From positions 21,149,110-21,213,109 of the forward strand of contig JACSVZ010000002.1 in assembly GCA_014706295.1 (NCBI GenBank): a DNA stretch of 64,000 nucleotides, written 5' to 3'. Numbering within the stretch: the first letter of the stretch is position 1; each line of letters begins with the position of its first letter. The DNA comes from Lycocorax pyrrhopterus obiensis (lineage: Eukaryota; Chordata; Aves; Passeriformes; Paradisaeidae). The notes beneath the pieces were generated by a model, which worked only from the letters and a program-made list of their open reading frames with translations, was not told where the DNA came from and searched no databases. Of this stretch, positions 25,919 to 39,420 are shown one piece after another. The translations under genes were made by a program, and so were the position numbers.

Positions 25919-28900
25919 TCTTCTCCAGTAGAACAGTCATTAGAGAAATTGCTGGAGATGGCACAGCCTAGGATTTTGCAAAACATACATTTCTTCTGAA
26001 CATTTCTAGATTATTTTAAGAGTTTTACTTCCTGACTCATTGCTTCTGAGGCCTTACTAAGGAACAGTGCAAATACTGAAATAAGAAAAAGAGAAGGAAA
26101 AGTCATGTCTCTCTTAACTTTTTGTGCTTTGTCATCTTGGAAGGTGCCTTGAGTGCTTTTTTTTCCTCTCTGCAAGTTGTTTATACCTCCTGGGAGAGAT
26201 TCTTAACAGAAGAAAAACAATTAGATGGCTCTAGGAATGTCATCAGGAAAATACTGCCTTCTCTTGACTCCATGAGAGCAAATGTGCAGCTGAGCCTGCT
26301 AATGTGGACAGATGCTTGTACAGTACCTTTAGCGCGTGTGATAAAAAATGAAAGACTGCAGCAATTCAATAGCCCAAACTTCTATTCAAACAAAGGCATT
26401 TGGTATATACAATAGCACAGTTAAAAGACATTTGGAACTGATAGGCAAATAGCTTAAGCTGAGAAATAAAAAACCAGTGTTCATAATACAAGTAATATCA
26501 GCCTATCTAAAGAGAACTTACTCTTTCTCATTTCAACTGATTACATCTGCTTTTGTTACTTTATTACATCACTGTTATCCAAAAAGTGCAAATATTAAAG
26601 ATCTTTTCAAGTCTTTTAAGGAAAATTTGAAGACAACAGGGGCTTTAGGAACGTATCAGCCTATGTGGTAAGGATGTGTTCACAATGATCCGTTGAGTAT
26701 TTATTTTAGCAACAAAGGTTGAGGAGACAGAATTATGCACCTCTGCTCATGTATTTAACAGTTCATTAGATTGTACAGCAAAGGGATCTCAGGCTGTTTG
26801 CCTATTCATTTTCAGGTGTTCTCTAAGAAATAATTTAAGGATTTGAGGAAGGACTGCAGTAATTCATTGCGCTTTAAATTTTTGAAAATTAAAAACTGAC
26901 GTTTATATGAGAAAGCTGGTTTTTACTGCTGTTACACATATCGGTGAAGTTTAGTGTTGTAATGAACTACCATGTACTTCTGGAAACATTTTTAGGAGAC
27001 ATCTTATATCCCAGGACATCCTGCATCAACAGAATTTCTTAATCTGCATTATGCTTTCATTATTGCATTGATGATTTAATTTGACATAAAGCTAGAGATT
27101 CAATGGCTGACATCAAACATTGACCTCATTTTAAGTGTCCAGAAGATATTACAGGTGAATAAAAGAAACATTCTTTATTAAATTATACTCCTATATGTTC
27201 CATATATGCAGGTGTGGAGAACAAGAAAATATTTGTAGTAGTACCTTATCCATCCACATCTTTTAGAAGCTCTGAAAAAAAAAAAAAGAAAACACAGCTA
27301 AATCTGTATTCCTCTTTTCCCAAGCATTTCAGGGAGATTATTGTAATAGAAGTTACATTAGGCTGTCTCATTGTGCTAAAATAGCAACATTGTCCAAAAA
27401 TGCTACCAAATATGTGTCGGCATATATTAGGAGTGGGACAAAATATGTTCTTCAATTGTTGTGGCTGAATCACTGAGCCAGAGCTGGAGTAAGGCACAGA
27501 GGTCCTGCAGTGTACTGGGTGCCTCTTCAAAAGGTGGTAAGTAGGGGAAGGCCATGAGCACAGTGCAACTCATGCCCAGCAGCTTGCAGGATAAATCCTC
27601 TTTGAAATGGATTGACCATCTCTAGATGGTTTCATTTATTTTATCAAAAACTTCCCAAATAAACTGGTTCCCAAAGAAACCTCCTGTTTTTACAGCGTTG
27701 AGAAATGGTAAGTTTCTGCTTTAATAAGGAAAATATAAATAAATAGAACGGACACAGTGCAAAGTGAAGGGTCAAATGCATGCTGCTCAAAAATCTCTTA
27801 CCAGAAAGTAGGGCCAAACTCACAGCTGCTGAAAATTACTGACTTCCCTGTTAATGATCTGAAACTTGCTTGTTGCAAAGTGCCCTGTGACATCTTCCTA
27901 AAGGATGCTGTATGTCAGTATTGTGCAGTAACTAAAGGGTTTTGTGCAATAAAGAATAAATCCATAGGGTTGTGTTCCTGCTAAAGATTAGCCTTTGAGT
28001 GATAATTTCATAAATGAGCCATTAAGACCATAAGTGAGAAGATCTGTAAAATCATTTAGAGAGGAGCTGTGATCAGGCAATGGATGCGACTGTCCTGAGG
28101 ACAAGTAGTGATCTTACAAAAATCAATGTAAGCACACAAAAATTTGGCACTTTGATCCAAAACTACACTTTGACCTCTGTCTTCCATGATTTTTATCAAG
28201 ATTATTTCAGAAAACATTAACCTATAGGTGGCATTCAAGGATAGCAAATTACTCCGATTTTCACACAGGTATAGTGCTGCCACACTTGGACACACAGGAA
28301 GGTTATGAAGGTGCTAATTTTTTCATAAGTGAGTGTTGCAGTGTCATTCTCAGTGGTACAGACCAGAATGGGAAAAGTGCTTGTCCTGCCATGGCTCTGA
28401 GAGCTGTCAGCTGCCTTTCTCCACAAAGTTCTGTGCCACACCACAGACCCTCCTTTTTTTACTTTAGGTGCTGAATTGCTAAATGGGCTGGGTGGAAATG
28501 GGTCCTGGGCTGCGACGTGAGCTGAGCTCCAGCCAAGTCTGCCTGTCCCTGGTCAGGGGCAGCCTGAGCCGTGTCCACCCGCTGCCTGCTGCTGGAAGGG
28601 GAAGGTCCCAGTACACTGCGAGCTCCAGCTGCCAAACCTGGATGTCGCTGGCAGGGCTGTGCTGACCTGGCATTGAGCAGACAACTCATGGGTGCTTCCA
28701 CAAAGTGCCCAAGGCCAACACTGGCTATGCTGTTGCAGATTGATCTGGACTGCAAATAAAATCCCAAGAAACTTTATTTCTGTCAGAGATCAAATCCTGA
28801 CAACCCACTGCCTGGAGTGTCTGTGAGGGACCATTGGGTGTCTCCTCTTTAGAGCATACCTGGGGAGGATGACCAACCTGCCAAAGGCAGAGAAAAAATA

Positions 28901-30441
28901 AAGTGCTTGAAAAATATAAAGAAAGTAATAGTAGTAATACCACTTGCTTTCCTCCAAACATTGGTGCAACAGAACTTGAGACCAGATGTAAATGAGGAAG
29001 CAGCTGGGAAGGCTCCAGGACAGTCTGGGACCTCAAGTCTGTGCTGAAACAGGGTGCTGACTTGCAGATGAGAACAATCCTGTATGACTTGTTTTCCCCA
29101 GACATCCAAACACTGTCCGAGCGAGCCCACCCTGCCACTTTGGGATTTCCTTCCTGCCTGGTTGTCGGGTGGTGTTTGGCACAACTCACACTGCGACCAT
29201 GTCCTGGTGCTCAGGCTGCCTTCAATAATGAGATTTTCATCTATTTGAACCAGCATAGCAAGACATTGCCTTGATCCTCAGCCCAGGATAACCAGGCAGC
29301 AGGACATGCAGTCAGGATAAAACAGCATAGCACCATTTCTTTGCTGAGGTATAAACCGCATAGGAATGTCATGACCTGTGCAGGAGCAACCTGTTCTCTA
29401 AAGTGCACCTGTATTCTACCCATCAGCACAGGCCAGTCCTTCAGAGCTTCACGTGCTTGAATCACCCTGGGATTTCATCCCCCAGTACTTTCCCCACACC
29501 ATACCTCACCCCGACTGGCACCGGGGGATGCTGCTCTGCACCTATTTCCATTCGTCTCTTTGTGGCTGGAGACCCCCATTCAGAGTAAACATCAGCCAGC
29601 TTTTTTATCTCCTAAGCATAACTACTGAACTTCTCAAGTCTCCTACACCCTTATCTCATGTGGTCAGTGCAGTCAGTGGCCCGAGGCAGACAGTCTGCAA
29701 GCACGGCTGGGCACTGCCCTTGTCACAAGGCAAAGCTGCCAGTTGCTACCAGCACTGCCTGCCTTCACTGAATTCAGAGGTCGGCAAGGCATGCAATCCC
29801 TAATGCTTCACTTAGAAGGTTTTCTTAATAAATCTGTGGTGCATCCAAGGTAAAACCCTCTTTTGCTGCTGTTGTGACATTCTCCTTTGCAACCTGTCCA
29901 CACAGGACTTTTCCTCTGCAAATTCTGCGAAGCATTGTTCGGGGGTTAATTAAAGCAGTCTGTTTCTACAGCACATTCTGTCTGTTTCTTCTTTTCATTA
30001 TTAGATGTGATGACACATTTGCCTGCGTGGCTTCCCGCAGATGGCACGGAAATTTTGTGATCAAATGTTAAGAGTAAACCAACTGTCAGATCCGATCACA
30101 GCTTCCTGTATTGCTCTGCTGATGTAGGAATACCATTTTAATAAAGAGCTCCTTCTTTTAAAGTGGTAGGGTTTGCAGCAAGGATGAAGTCTGAGAGTAA
30201 GATGTCTAGTTCAATATGAACAGTTTCAGGACTGTATTGAGAAGTTTTATGTCCTAGCTATAGATTTTATTTGCAAACACTTTTTAAAAATCAATAATAC
30301 GAAGTGAACATTATTAGAGATTGTGGTTTAATTCACAGGCAATTTTCATGGTAAACTGAATAAAATACAAAATAATGTGGGTGGTGGATAATTCAAATGC
30401 TTTGAAAATCGTTGCTTCACAATAATCAAGTGTAATGTAAT

Positions 30442-30465
30442 GCACACATGCACACACACACACAA
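30442..30465. repeat. Short (CA)n microsatellite
   Basis: The run GCACACATGCACACACACAC continues for a few more bases; the uninterrupted CA part is about seven units. It is short and broken by one TG. No other significance is visible. Confidence 0.85.
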
Positions 30466-30970
30466 AGAAGAAAAATCAGACATTGCATAGTTTAGTTTGG
30501 TTTAAAACAGAAAGCTGGTTTATAGGGAAGAGATTTTTCCTAGAGATGGCCATTGTAGTGCTAATAGAAGGTATATACATGCCTAGTACTGATCAGCTCA
30601 CCTCAGCCTCCTCTGAACAGATCAGACTTTTCTTGGGGGCAGTAAATTTGGATCTGACATTGAAGAATCTGAGTAGGTGTTCTGGTTGATAATTCAGATG
30701 TTGACAGAACAGCATAAACTATGCAGATCAAACATTTATTTTGCTGTTTTAGCTTTTTCTGCTATTCACGAATTATCTATGAACAGAATTTGATTTTGAC
30801 AGATTTGTTCAATATTCAAAGTACTCAGAACCTGTTCCAGGTTATATCTTGTTTGCAAATCGATTGTTTTCAGTATGGGTGTGAATTCAATGGTTTGCTC
30901 AGTATCATCCTCTGCTGCTGGTTGGAGAAGTAAAAGATTTTACAACAGAGGAAGGAGAAATCTAAATTCC

Positions 30971-31573
30971 TCACACTAATAGGCACCTGCATGAGCAGCA
31001 GGCTCTGTCTGCATGGTCAAGTTGTGATTTTCTTACAGAGAACTGATGGAAGCACCCGGTACTTGTGGGCCTCTTCCCTGCTTCACCCAAAACCCTGAGC
31101 CACCTGGACACCTTTCCCAACCTTGTTTCTTTCCCTAAATGTCCCATAGGCCATTTTACACTAAATCCCTTCAAAATGTCCCATAAGTTTTGCACAGCTC
31201 TTCTCCCATACAGTCCAAAATAAGTCCCATGTCCCTGCGTACAGTCAGCCCATGGTTTGCTGGAGACAGCTGGGGAAGGAAGGATCTCTCCTTGACCCAC
31301 CTCAGTGGGTTTCATCCCAGGGACAGAGGTCTGCTTGGCCTTCTTGAATGGCTTTGGAGTAACTGATTTGGGGGCTTTGGTTTTGTTCTCTTCACTGGGA
31401 CCTGGTGTGTCATTTGCTGAGTTTTGGTCAGGAAACCTAACCAAAAGGTTTGGGCATCCTCTGTTTTTTTTCCATTGGCATTGTACAGGGAGGGAACCTT
31501 GCTTCAGTGGGGCAGGTGGTAAATCCAGCCAGCGGTCCAGGTTTGTGGGTGGAGAGGGGAAAGCCCTCGACAT
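30971..31573 (-). other. Unidentified 200-codon open frame, not called as a gene
   Basis: The minus strand is open for 200 codons from an ATG at 31573. The predicted product has a proline/lysine-rich N-terminal half (for example KAPKSVTPKPFKKAKQ near residues 67-82) and a tryptophan/glycine-containing C-terminal half (for example TYFGLYGRRAVQNLWDILKG). I do not recognise a domain. There is no signal peptide or membrane segment. The region is GC-richer than its flanks, and a 12-base word (AAATGTCCCATA) occurs twice, 37 bases apart, within it. It could be a decayed retroelement or processed pseudogene, or a chance frame. Confidence 0.25.
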
Positions 31574-34500
31574 GAAAGCCGAGTGCCTAAAGTGAATCCC
31601 AGGCTGACACTTCTACACTAATCAGATACTCTTCCATCTTCCTGGTGTTCTCAAGAGACTGATTAAATAGAGGGATCAATGGATGGCTTCACAGTAATTT
31701 CACACTCAGAGAAGATTCCTTTCGCCTCCTGTTATAATTAAAATAACTGACATTTTTCTATGTTAATAAGCTGCTTTATTTCTTGGTGGGGCTTGGTGGG
31801 GCATAACGAACTCCGGCATGGACTGGTTCGCTCATGGATATTGTCCTTTTTAGTTCTACAGATACAGATGGCTTCGCAATGCCACGTGAAAGACCAATTT
31901 GACTAAGATATGGTATTTAGTATTAAAATTTCTCATGCACATATTAAATAGCATATTTAAAGGTCACAGCAATTTAAATTGTGATCTGATGAACCTTGTG
32001 GTTTAGTGCATTATGCATTAGATGTAAGTATTTTCAGTTTTTTAAATCAAAGACATTAAAAACCATTATTTTATAATTTTATTCTGAAATTGTTGTTTTC
32101 TCTACTAGTGACCTTTAGTGTTTTTACCTTGGGCAGAAGCCACAGGATTTACTTTTACACCAGGTCCTAAAATTCTCTTGGCAGGGGGAAATGCTCAGCA
32201 CAGAGAAGAGCAAGATCACAAAAAATATTTGTAAAATAATCCAGACTTGAAAATATGGTACACCTGTCTTGTTTCAGCAACACGGAAATAAAGTGTCTGG
32301 TTTTCAGAAAAATCAGAACAACTTCTTAAGGGTCTGGTTAAACTGCTGAGTGTAAATTGCTATTGGAGTTGACTGTTAAAGATCTTGGTTGAGCAGGTTA
32401 AACATCTGTTGGATCTATTGCCGTTTTATTTGTACTTCATCTGTAACTGGCACAATTAAGCCAATCAAAGTGAGTGAATCAAATCTAATTTACTCTCTAA
32501 TGGACCAAAAAGGAACGAATAAACACAGCACTATTAGATCCAAATGATTAAACATGTCTCTGAGGTATTTTTTTTCTATTTCAGTATAGAAGAATCATGG
32601 TGTTTATGCTGTAATTAATCACTAAGGAGTGATGTAAACTGAAGTTAGAGCATTCATTCATTTTTCATGTGGTTTCATAAAAATGCTAAACAAAACATGT
32701 GAATGTAATGAAACAAATTCCATTGGAATTGGGTACATTTATTCATATAACCATTTACATTCTATCTAAAATCATTATAGGATTGACACAGTGAGGCGTA
32801 TTTATCAAATTGGATGAAAATTTGTTGCAGAAATCTTTTTCACCTTACTAGGCCTTTTAAAGACAAAATTCAGCCCATGTGTAAATAGCTGTCTAAGGTG
32901 CACATGTCATGTTCAGGTTCATTAGGTAAGCATAAAAGTTAAAGTTACATCATCAGGATTAATTTGATATTTTAAAATTATGCAAAATGGAACTGCATCT
33001 ACTCTGCATTAGCTAGGAGCTGCACACTGTAAGTCTGGAGTCCTTCCTACATCCCAGCACCAGGAAGTAAACCTGGTGAAGTAAACCACATCTTACAGCT
33101 GCTTACTTACACCGCCAACTGGAAACAGGATTTCATCTGAAACAAGCAACCTAAATAAGAAAACCATTTAGAGCATTAATAAATAGAGTACATAGCATGA
33201 TTTAACCATATCATATGAAAACCACCCCTTCCTTTGGAATGACTCGCTTTTCTGTGCCCGTGTGATGCCTTTAGACTTTCATGCTCCAGGAGGGCCCATT
33301 TATGAAATAGTTTCCTTTGGTGTCTCTGGAGACATTTTGTCTCAGCAGCAGGCAGCTGCAGTCACCATGGGGTTTCTTTTTTGAACCCCCCTTGTTTCTC
33401 ATTGCACATTTTCTGTCATCCTTAGCCTACACGATCTTACAGGAAGTTATGTTTTGGCTCTTCCACTACAGGAGAGAAAGCACAGTGTCATGTATGAATA
33501 GGCTGGAAACAACTATTTGGTAAATGTGAATGTGTTTTATTCCATGTGAAACATCTTTGCAAATATCAATATTTGTCAATAACTGAGGGTTTCTACAACC
33601 TCCTGAAGCTCTTTTTTGTCAGGACTTTTTTAGGGTACCTCTAGGGCAGAGTTAAAAGGCAAGTCAGAAATTACTCAAAAATATTTTGTGAGAAAGCATG
33701 TTGCTCTGGAGCTTGAAAGTTTACTTGCAGGTTTAGCAAACAATTGAAGATAAAAATAGCAGGATTTGTACTCTGAAACCAGTACTTTTGACAACTGAGG
33801 CTATCATCATTCATCAAATCACTTACTTTAAAAAGCAAATTCGCAGTGACAGTTTTCAGTCTGGGCTTGTACAGTATCTAGTGTGAAGGAGTCCTGGCCC
33901 ACAGCTGAGGCCTCAGAATAACATACCATCAGACATACTATGTTGCTATAGCAAATTTACCACTGCCTTGGCATAGACTGTAGTGCATATTTTTATCAGT
34001 CAGTGCCATTCCCAAAAATATTTTTGCAAGTGGGGCCACCAAGTTGAGGGAATCATTTCCACAACCTGTGTCAACGTGTGATTCCTGACACAACTGGGAT
34101 GCGAGCTGCACTGGTGGCATGGGGAGCTCCTGGCTGCCTTGGGGAGCAGAGGCATTGCACTCTGGCCAGGGTAGGCAGACTGTGGTGAAAAGCACACCAG
34201 CACTAACCCTCAGCACTCACCCGGGCCTTGGAATGCTAAGAGAGACAACAGGCCAGGTGTTGCAGCTGTGAAGCGATTTCAGCAGACCCTCTGTGCTGCA
34301 TCCAAAGAGCTGGACAGGTAACCACATCATCCACGTGCCTCCAGACCCTCCCGAGCCAAACAGCTGGGCTCCAACATAACGCAGCCCGTGAGCCCAGCTC
34401 AGCTCTGTGGAGATGACAGGTTCTAAAATCACCTGGTGGCTGTCCCTAATTGTATGAGTTTTCTTTCCAGAGCAAAATTAGCTTTTAAATCTGACTGACC

Positions 34501-37500
34501 TGTGTAATTTTGCCCTGAAATGGCATGGGAGAGCCTGGATAGTCAGTGAGAACTGAGATGATAGCTGGAAAAACAAAATCAGTGTAAATATATGGAAAGA
34601 TTCAGCCAGTACTAAATGTCAAATATAGATGAAGTTTGATTTTTAGCAGGCACAAAGTGAATGAACTCAGCACTAATGCTCAGTCACCTATCGGTGTCAA
34701 CATGCTATTCACACACATCCTGCCTTTGCTCGGCTTGCTCTGTGTGACACAATCCCAGTGACAAGGAGCAGACTCCCAGGGCGTTTGTGCCATGCATACT
34801 TTGTATCAGGAGTCAGATGCACACCACAAACCTGCTGGATAATCTGCAGATCTTTTGTGATAGTCTTTTCTTCATAATGTTTTATTTAAGGAGTTGAATC
34901 AATAAACCTATTCCTGTAGTGCTGCCTAACCACCTGTTGCCTTCAATGGCTTTTGGGATCAATGATCCATGGACTCAGTTCAAAGGACGCATGTACTCTG
35001 CCTTGCTGCCCTGATGTAACTGCTGATGCCAAGTCAATGGTTAGGAACTGGATCATCTCGAGGAAAGTGTAGTCTGCACACAAGATTTTCTGAGCTGAGT
35101 GTGAGAACGGATGTTGAAATGCAACATCTGCCTACAGATTTCTGTTTCTGTGATTTTTACTCAGGCTTACAGCTGGGTGTTAAGTAATGCAGTTCTAAAA
35201 CCTATGTAATAGCAAAACAGGCTGTTTATTTTCAAAGTGGCAGACAGATTCAAAATTACAATGAATACTTTAACTGGCATGATTAATAATTACTTCCTCT
35301 TAAAAATATAAAGAGTATGACTTAGATGGGAGAATTTAATGCACTGTACCTAGCAAACATCATTTTTGAAAACCGCTTAAAAATACCCTAACTAATCACC
35401 TGGAAAATAACTGTGTGCCAAATGAAAGGGTGAAGAATCTCCTGAGACTGTGGATCAGAGCCCTCAGCAAGCTAGCTTTAATTAGCAGCAAGACAGTGAG
35501 AAAACATCTTTCCAGAGTCATGATGCCAAAGCTAAAATTCAAAGTAACTATGACTGGGAACAAAGTGCAGATATGGAAAGGAGCTTAAGCACCTACAAAT
35601 GAACAAAAGGTAAGGTGAAAGACAGAGAAAGCCTAGAGATGTACCTGTAGAGAGGCTAGAAATGGGCTGCAAAGGGAAAACTGCGAAGATGGCTCTGATG
35701 TGAGGCATGGTCAGAGGTCAGAGAGGGAATAGCAACTAGAATAGAAGAAGCTCCAGTGAGAGTTCCTGCTCAGAAAGAGGAATGTAGACATACTGGATGT
35801 TTATAGCATTTGCTTTTCATGAAGATAGCTGGGGTTTAGTTCTTGATCACCATATAATTCATTTTATGCTGTGTGATTGTATGGCAACTGTTTAATACTG
35901 TTTAATGCATGTTTTTACTCGTGTTTGGGCAAGGCTTGAAGTAAGGCCCTCTGTCTTATCTGAATACTGTCTTCTCAGATTTACAACATCATGCTTTCTC
36001 CTACTGTCACTCCTTCTGACCCTAAAATTGTTCCCACTGTTTTTGCACAGTAGGGAATGTGTACCAGGCAGGAGGCTCATCCCAGTGTGCCACACAGATC
36101 TGTCTGCTGGGAAATGAGCTTGATCTGCCTCATGCTGGAAAAGACTCAGATCTGAACACCAGACTAGCTGATAAAATTATGTTGCCACTGACTATGTTTT
36201 TTAAAGAAACAAAGGGAGCTGGTCGTCTGTACCCAAAGAAATGATTTAAGTGACAGAGTGTTGGTCTGTGAATCTCACATATGTTTTTCGAGTCTGGGGC
36301 CAGAGAAGGAACAGATGTCTAAGTCTGGAAGAAACACTCTTCCCTTTTTAGCACTTCCTATTGACTATTATAAGGTGTCCCCTCATTCAGTAGTGACTTC
36401 CATTCCTCCATATCTAGTTCTCCCTGTGACTAATGTAGATACCTAACCTGGCACTGGGTTTAATGGAGGCGTGATGCTCCTGCTGCAGTGCTCTCTGGTG
36501 AGCACCTCCACAGGCGGGGGCTGCAAACCTACAATCGTAGTGAGCACAGGGTGCAGTAGCTGTCAGGTTCAACTCCAGTCTTTTCATCTCAGCTCTTCAT
36601 AAGTGTGCTTAAGAGAGCAAGGTTGGTATGGAAACTGCCACTCACAAAGGACTAGTGCTTTGTACTGCAAGATCATGCAGGAAGAAGATGTGTCAGGAAG
36701 TGAAGGATTTTTTTGTTTGTGGTTATGACATCTCCAAAGTTGGTCTTACTCTCTCAGTAGATATTGGTACACAAATTAGCCTTTGTATGAAATAAAGAGC
36801 TGTTGGAACCACTCAGCTAAGTCAAGAGTGGATAGATATTAAACTGCTAGCTTAGTACATGTGCGTCACCTTCATGAAAGCTTTGCATGTTTTTAATCTG
36901 TTCTTTACAAGCATCTGCATCTATTGCTAGCTCCTTTGGCAGAAACAGTGCAATCAGGAGGACATGATGGCCAAATTGGCAACATTAATGCTCACTCTCT
37001 TGGTGAGGCTTCACAGTATCTGCTATGACTGAGGGAGATTTTCAAAATTGGGAAGGGCATATTTTCTTTAGGTTACATAGGATTTACTGTCGTTTTGAAG
37101 TCACTGTGGGTTCTGTTTTGATCTTATCTTAAACAAGGAAATACTAGTCATCCTTTCTCATTCTACAGCACCTAAAATCCTCATCAAAATCTATTTCAGG
37201 TTTAAGTGCATGGCACTGTCTTTGCCATGCGACCTGTGGGCTGGCTTCCCAGCTGGCTGCAGAGAGCTGCTTGCGGGTTTTTTGTTCCGCAGCAGAACCA
37301 AAGTGTGAAATTGGGACTGTGCTCTTCATCCCTACGCCACCTTGGAAACCTGCACAAAGAGCTGAGGAGGTCACAGAGCATGAATCCAAACGGTCACTTG
37401 AACACAGAGGCTGCCACAGAAGCCCCTTTTCCTCAGAGGTGGCACTGCCAGCACCTGTTGCCAGCACAGAGCCCCCTGAGCTGCAGGCTGTGCCAGCCCA

Positions 37501-38639
37501 CTCACCCTGTCCCTCAGACCCCCTGGCACCCCTTGACCATCCCGAGGGATCCAGAGCTCACATGGGCACCATATCTTACCCAAACCAAACAGCCAGCAGG
37601 CTGCACGTCTGTTCCCAGAGCAGATCCCACTGTGGGACCCTGTCTTCCCACGTAATTCCTGCTGCCAGCCACTGTCCCCCATATCCTCCTTCACATCTCT
37701 ACCCTGCTCACTGATGTTGGAAAGATGGGCATTCATAATTAGTTTCTGTTTTTAATAAGATCCATTCTGTGACATGGTTTGTTTGTGACTTTATCATAGG
37801 AACACAAGATTTTATTTTAAACAGAGGTAATTTTATGATGAATTGCAGAGTGCTGCCAGTTTTCCCCTCTGTGGCTCATCAACAAAAGTATTTGGGTGGT
37901 TATAAGAGAAGGTAGATCTGAAACTTCTTCACACTGTGCCAGAGAATATAAAACTGGAAGGCAGCTGACAAAAGGTGGCAATGAGACAGTAAGAGAACCA
38001 TGTTGTTGCAGAGATATAAAAACCTAATGCCATAAAGAGAGCATTGCTGAAAAATAAATTTAAGTTATGAGCACATATTCAAAGAGCGCTTGAGGAAGGC
38101 AGAAAAATTATATTTATGTAAAAGAGGTAATTCCTGTGGTTGCAGAGTTTTGAGTAGCTTCCAGACAACAGGACCATTTATTGGCCTCAGCATGTGATCA
38201 GGTTGAGTTGGCACATCACTTATCACAGCCAGGTTAGCCCATTGCTTATCACACAAACTCCTAGCTACCATTCCATTATTTTTTTTCTATATATCTAAGA
38301 TTCAAGCTGCCCCTTGGAGTAATGTCTGAAAGTACTGATTGCACATACCTTACTGAGTAATTGCAGACTGACTATTAGTGTTACAGACAGCATCCTTTAA
38401 AATACCCTTTTTCATGGTACGGTGTGGATAAATTTGGATTACATATGTCTCCTTATGTAAAAGAGATTTTCTTCTTTTGGTAACACATTGTCTGCTGCAT
38501 TTGCCTAGCACCCCCTACCATATGCTCTTTAAAACAAGCTGTTGCATTTCAAGAATTGTCCCTAGTAATTAACAGGAAAAATATTGTATTTTTTTTCTGA
38601 ATAAACTAGGAGACCTTGCATCAATTAAGACTTATTTTC
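31574..38639. other. Single-copy DNA, mostly AT-rich, no gene seen
   Basis: No transposon or exon is recognised in this stretch of about 7 kb. A perfect 10-bp tandem duplication (CTTGGTGGGG twice) lies at 31782-31801. A regulatory-looking block is listed at 32390-32920. A GC-rich patch at about 37206-37735 is open in two plus frames and one minus frame (149, 147 and 121 codons), which argues that the openness is compositional. Confidence 0.5.
32390..32920. promoter_or_regulatory. Candidate conserved noncoding element (inferred)
   Basis: This 500-bp block is repeat-free and AT-rich and packed with words typical of developmental enhancers: GCACAATTAAGCCAATCAAAG near 32450 (NK/homeodomain-like, CCAAT and TCF/LEF-like), GTAATTAATCAC near 32611, CATTCATTCATTTTTCATG near 32651 and TTTATTCATATAACC near 32738. 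There is no open frame of note. Without an alignment the call rests on texture only. Confidence 0.22.
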
Positions 38640-39420
38640 CGCTCTGGCTACTTGTTCCTGTAAGCCATAAAATCACTTCCTTCTCTTCAGTTCCTTACCT
38701 CCTGCTTGTCAGTTCAGCTTTTAGCGCCACTGCTCCAAGTAAATACAAAGCAACCTTTTTCCAATGATCATTTTATATCCCTTTTCCACTTTGTCTCTGA
38801 GCTTCTTGAAATCCTTAAAATTAATTTGCTCTGAGATCTCCTTTTCATCTCTGTTTTGCTATCTTCATTCTCGTGTGTAGGTTTTTCGTCTCTTGCTTCC
38901 AGAAACCTATGTCTGAACCAGTCTCAGAGCTGTTATTTGCATCCCCTTGAACCTCTTTCTTTTTGCTAGACCAAAAATTAGCTTTCTTCTTTAATTCCAC
39001 AAAGATTTTGCCTCTGTGGCTTTCTGCTCTCCCAATTACTCTCCCTAGCACTTGATCTATCATTACTCTGGGCTGTATGGACTCCCTGTTCCCTCTTTCC
39101 CTCTCAGTCACTGTAAGACAAAATCTCAAATCCTTTTCTCTTCCTTCCAATGCATCAATTCTGGCCCATGAAATTTGCTTTTGATATCTATAGGTATATT
39201 ATATAATACACATTTGTGCCTATTACAGTGAATCTCAGAGTCCCTCAACTCTGATTTCCCTTCTTCTTCCAGTTTCTCTCCTTTATGGTCTGTCTAATAC
39301 CCCCTAGATTCTCTAAAGCTTTCTTAAATCCAGAGTGGTGGCAGCTGAGAGAGTAGTTCGTCATCATCTAGTTCTCTCCTTCTTGTGACAGTTTCAGGCT
39401 TGCTTGGCATCTAGCCATCC
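38640..39420 (-). other. Pyrimidine-rich block; open 101-codon minus frame
   Basis: The plus strand is strongly C/T-rich (for example TTCCCTCTTTCCCTCTCAGT near 39090 and CTCTTCCTTCC near 39138), so the minus strand is purine-rich. The minus strand has a 101-codon frame at 38845-39150 rich in K, E and R, as any purine-rich strand would give. Just past its stop another frame is open for about 45 codons (reading EISEQINFKDFKKLRDK). This could be a frameshifted coding relic, but purine bias alone can explain it. No domain is recognised. Confidence 0.25.

Larger units (their letters stand above)
24061..30970. other. Single-copy DNA, no gene seen
   Basis: About 7 kb with no recognised gene. Small landmarks are a perfect palindrome at 25889-25918, an A13 run at 27275-27287 and a short CA repeat at 30442-30465. 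A GC-richer patch at about 28480-28760 is open on both strands. A minus-strand frame of 154 codons at 28725-29189 includes a leucine-rich stretch produced by a run of TAC/TAT-type codons in DNA and has no recognisable family, so it is not called a gene. Confidence 0.5.

Noticed and set aside
28725..29189. 154-codon minus frame with a leucine-rich, membrane-like stretch
   Set aside because: The hydrophobic run comes from a low-complexity run of TA-rich triplets. A second overlapping minus frame of 135 codons is also open, and no family is recognised.
37206..37735. Overlapping frames of 149, 147 and 121 codons
   Set aside because: Three frames on two strands are open at once in a GC-rich patch, which is expected from composition and not from coding.
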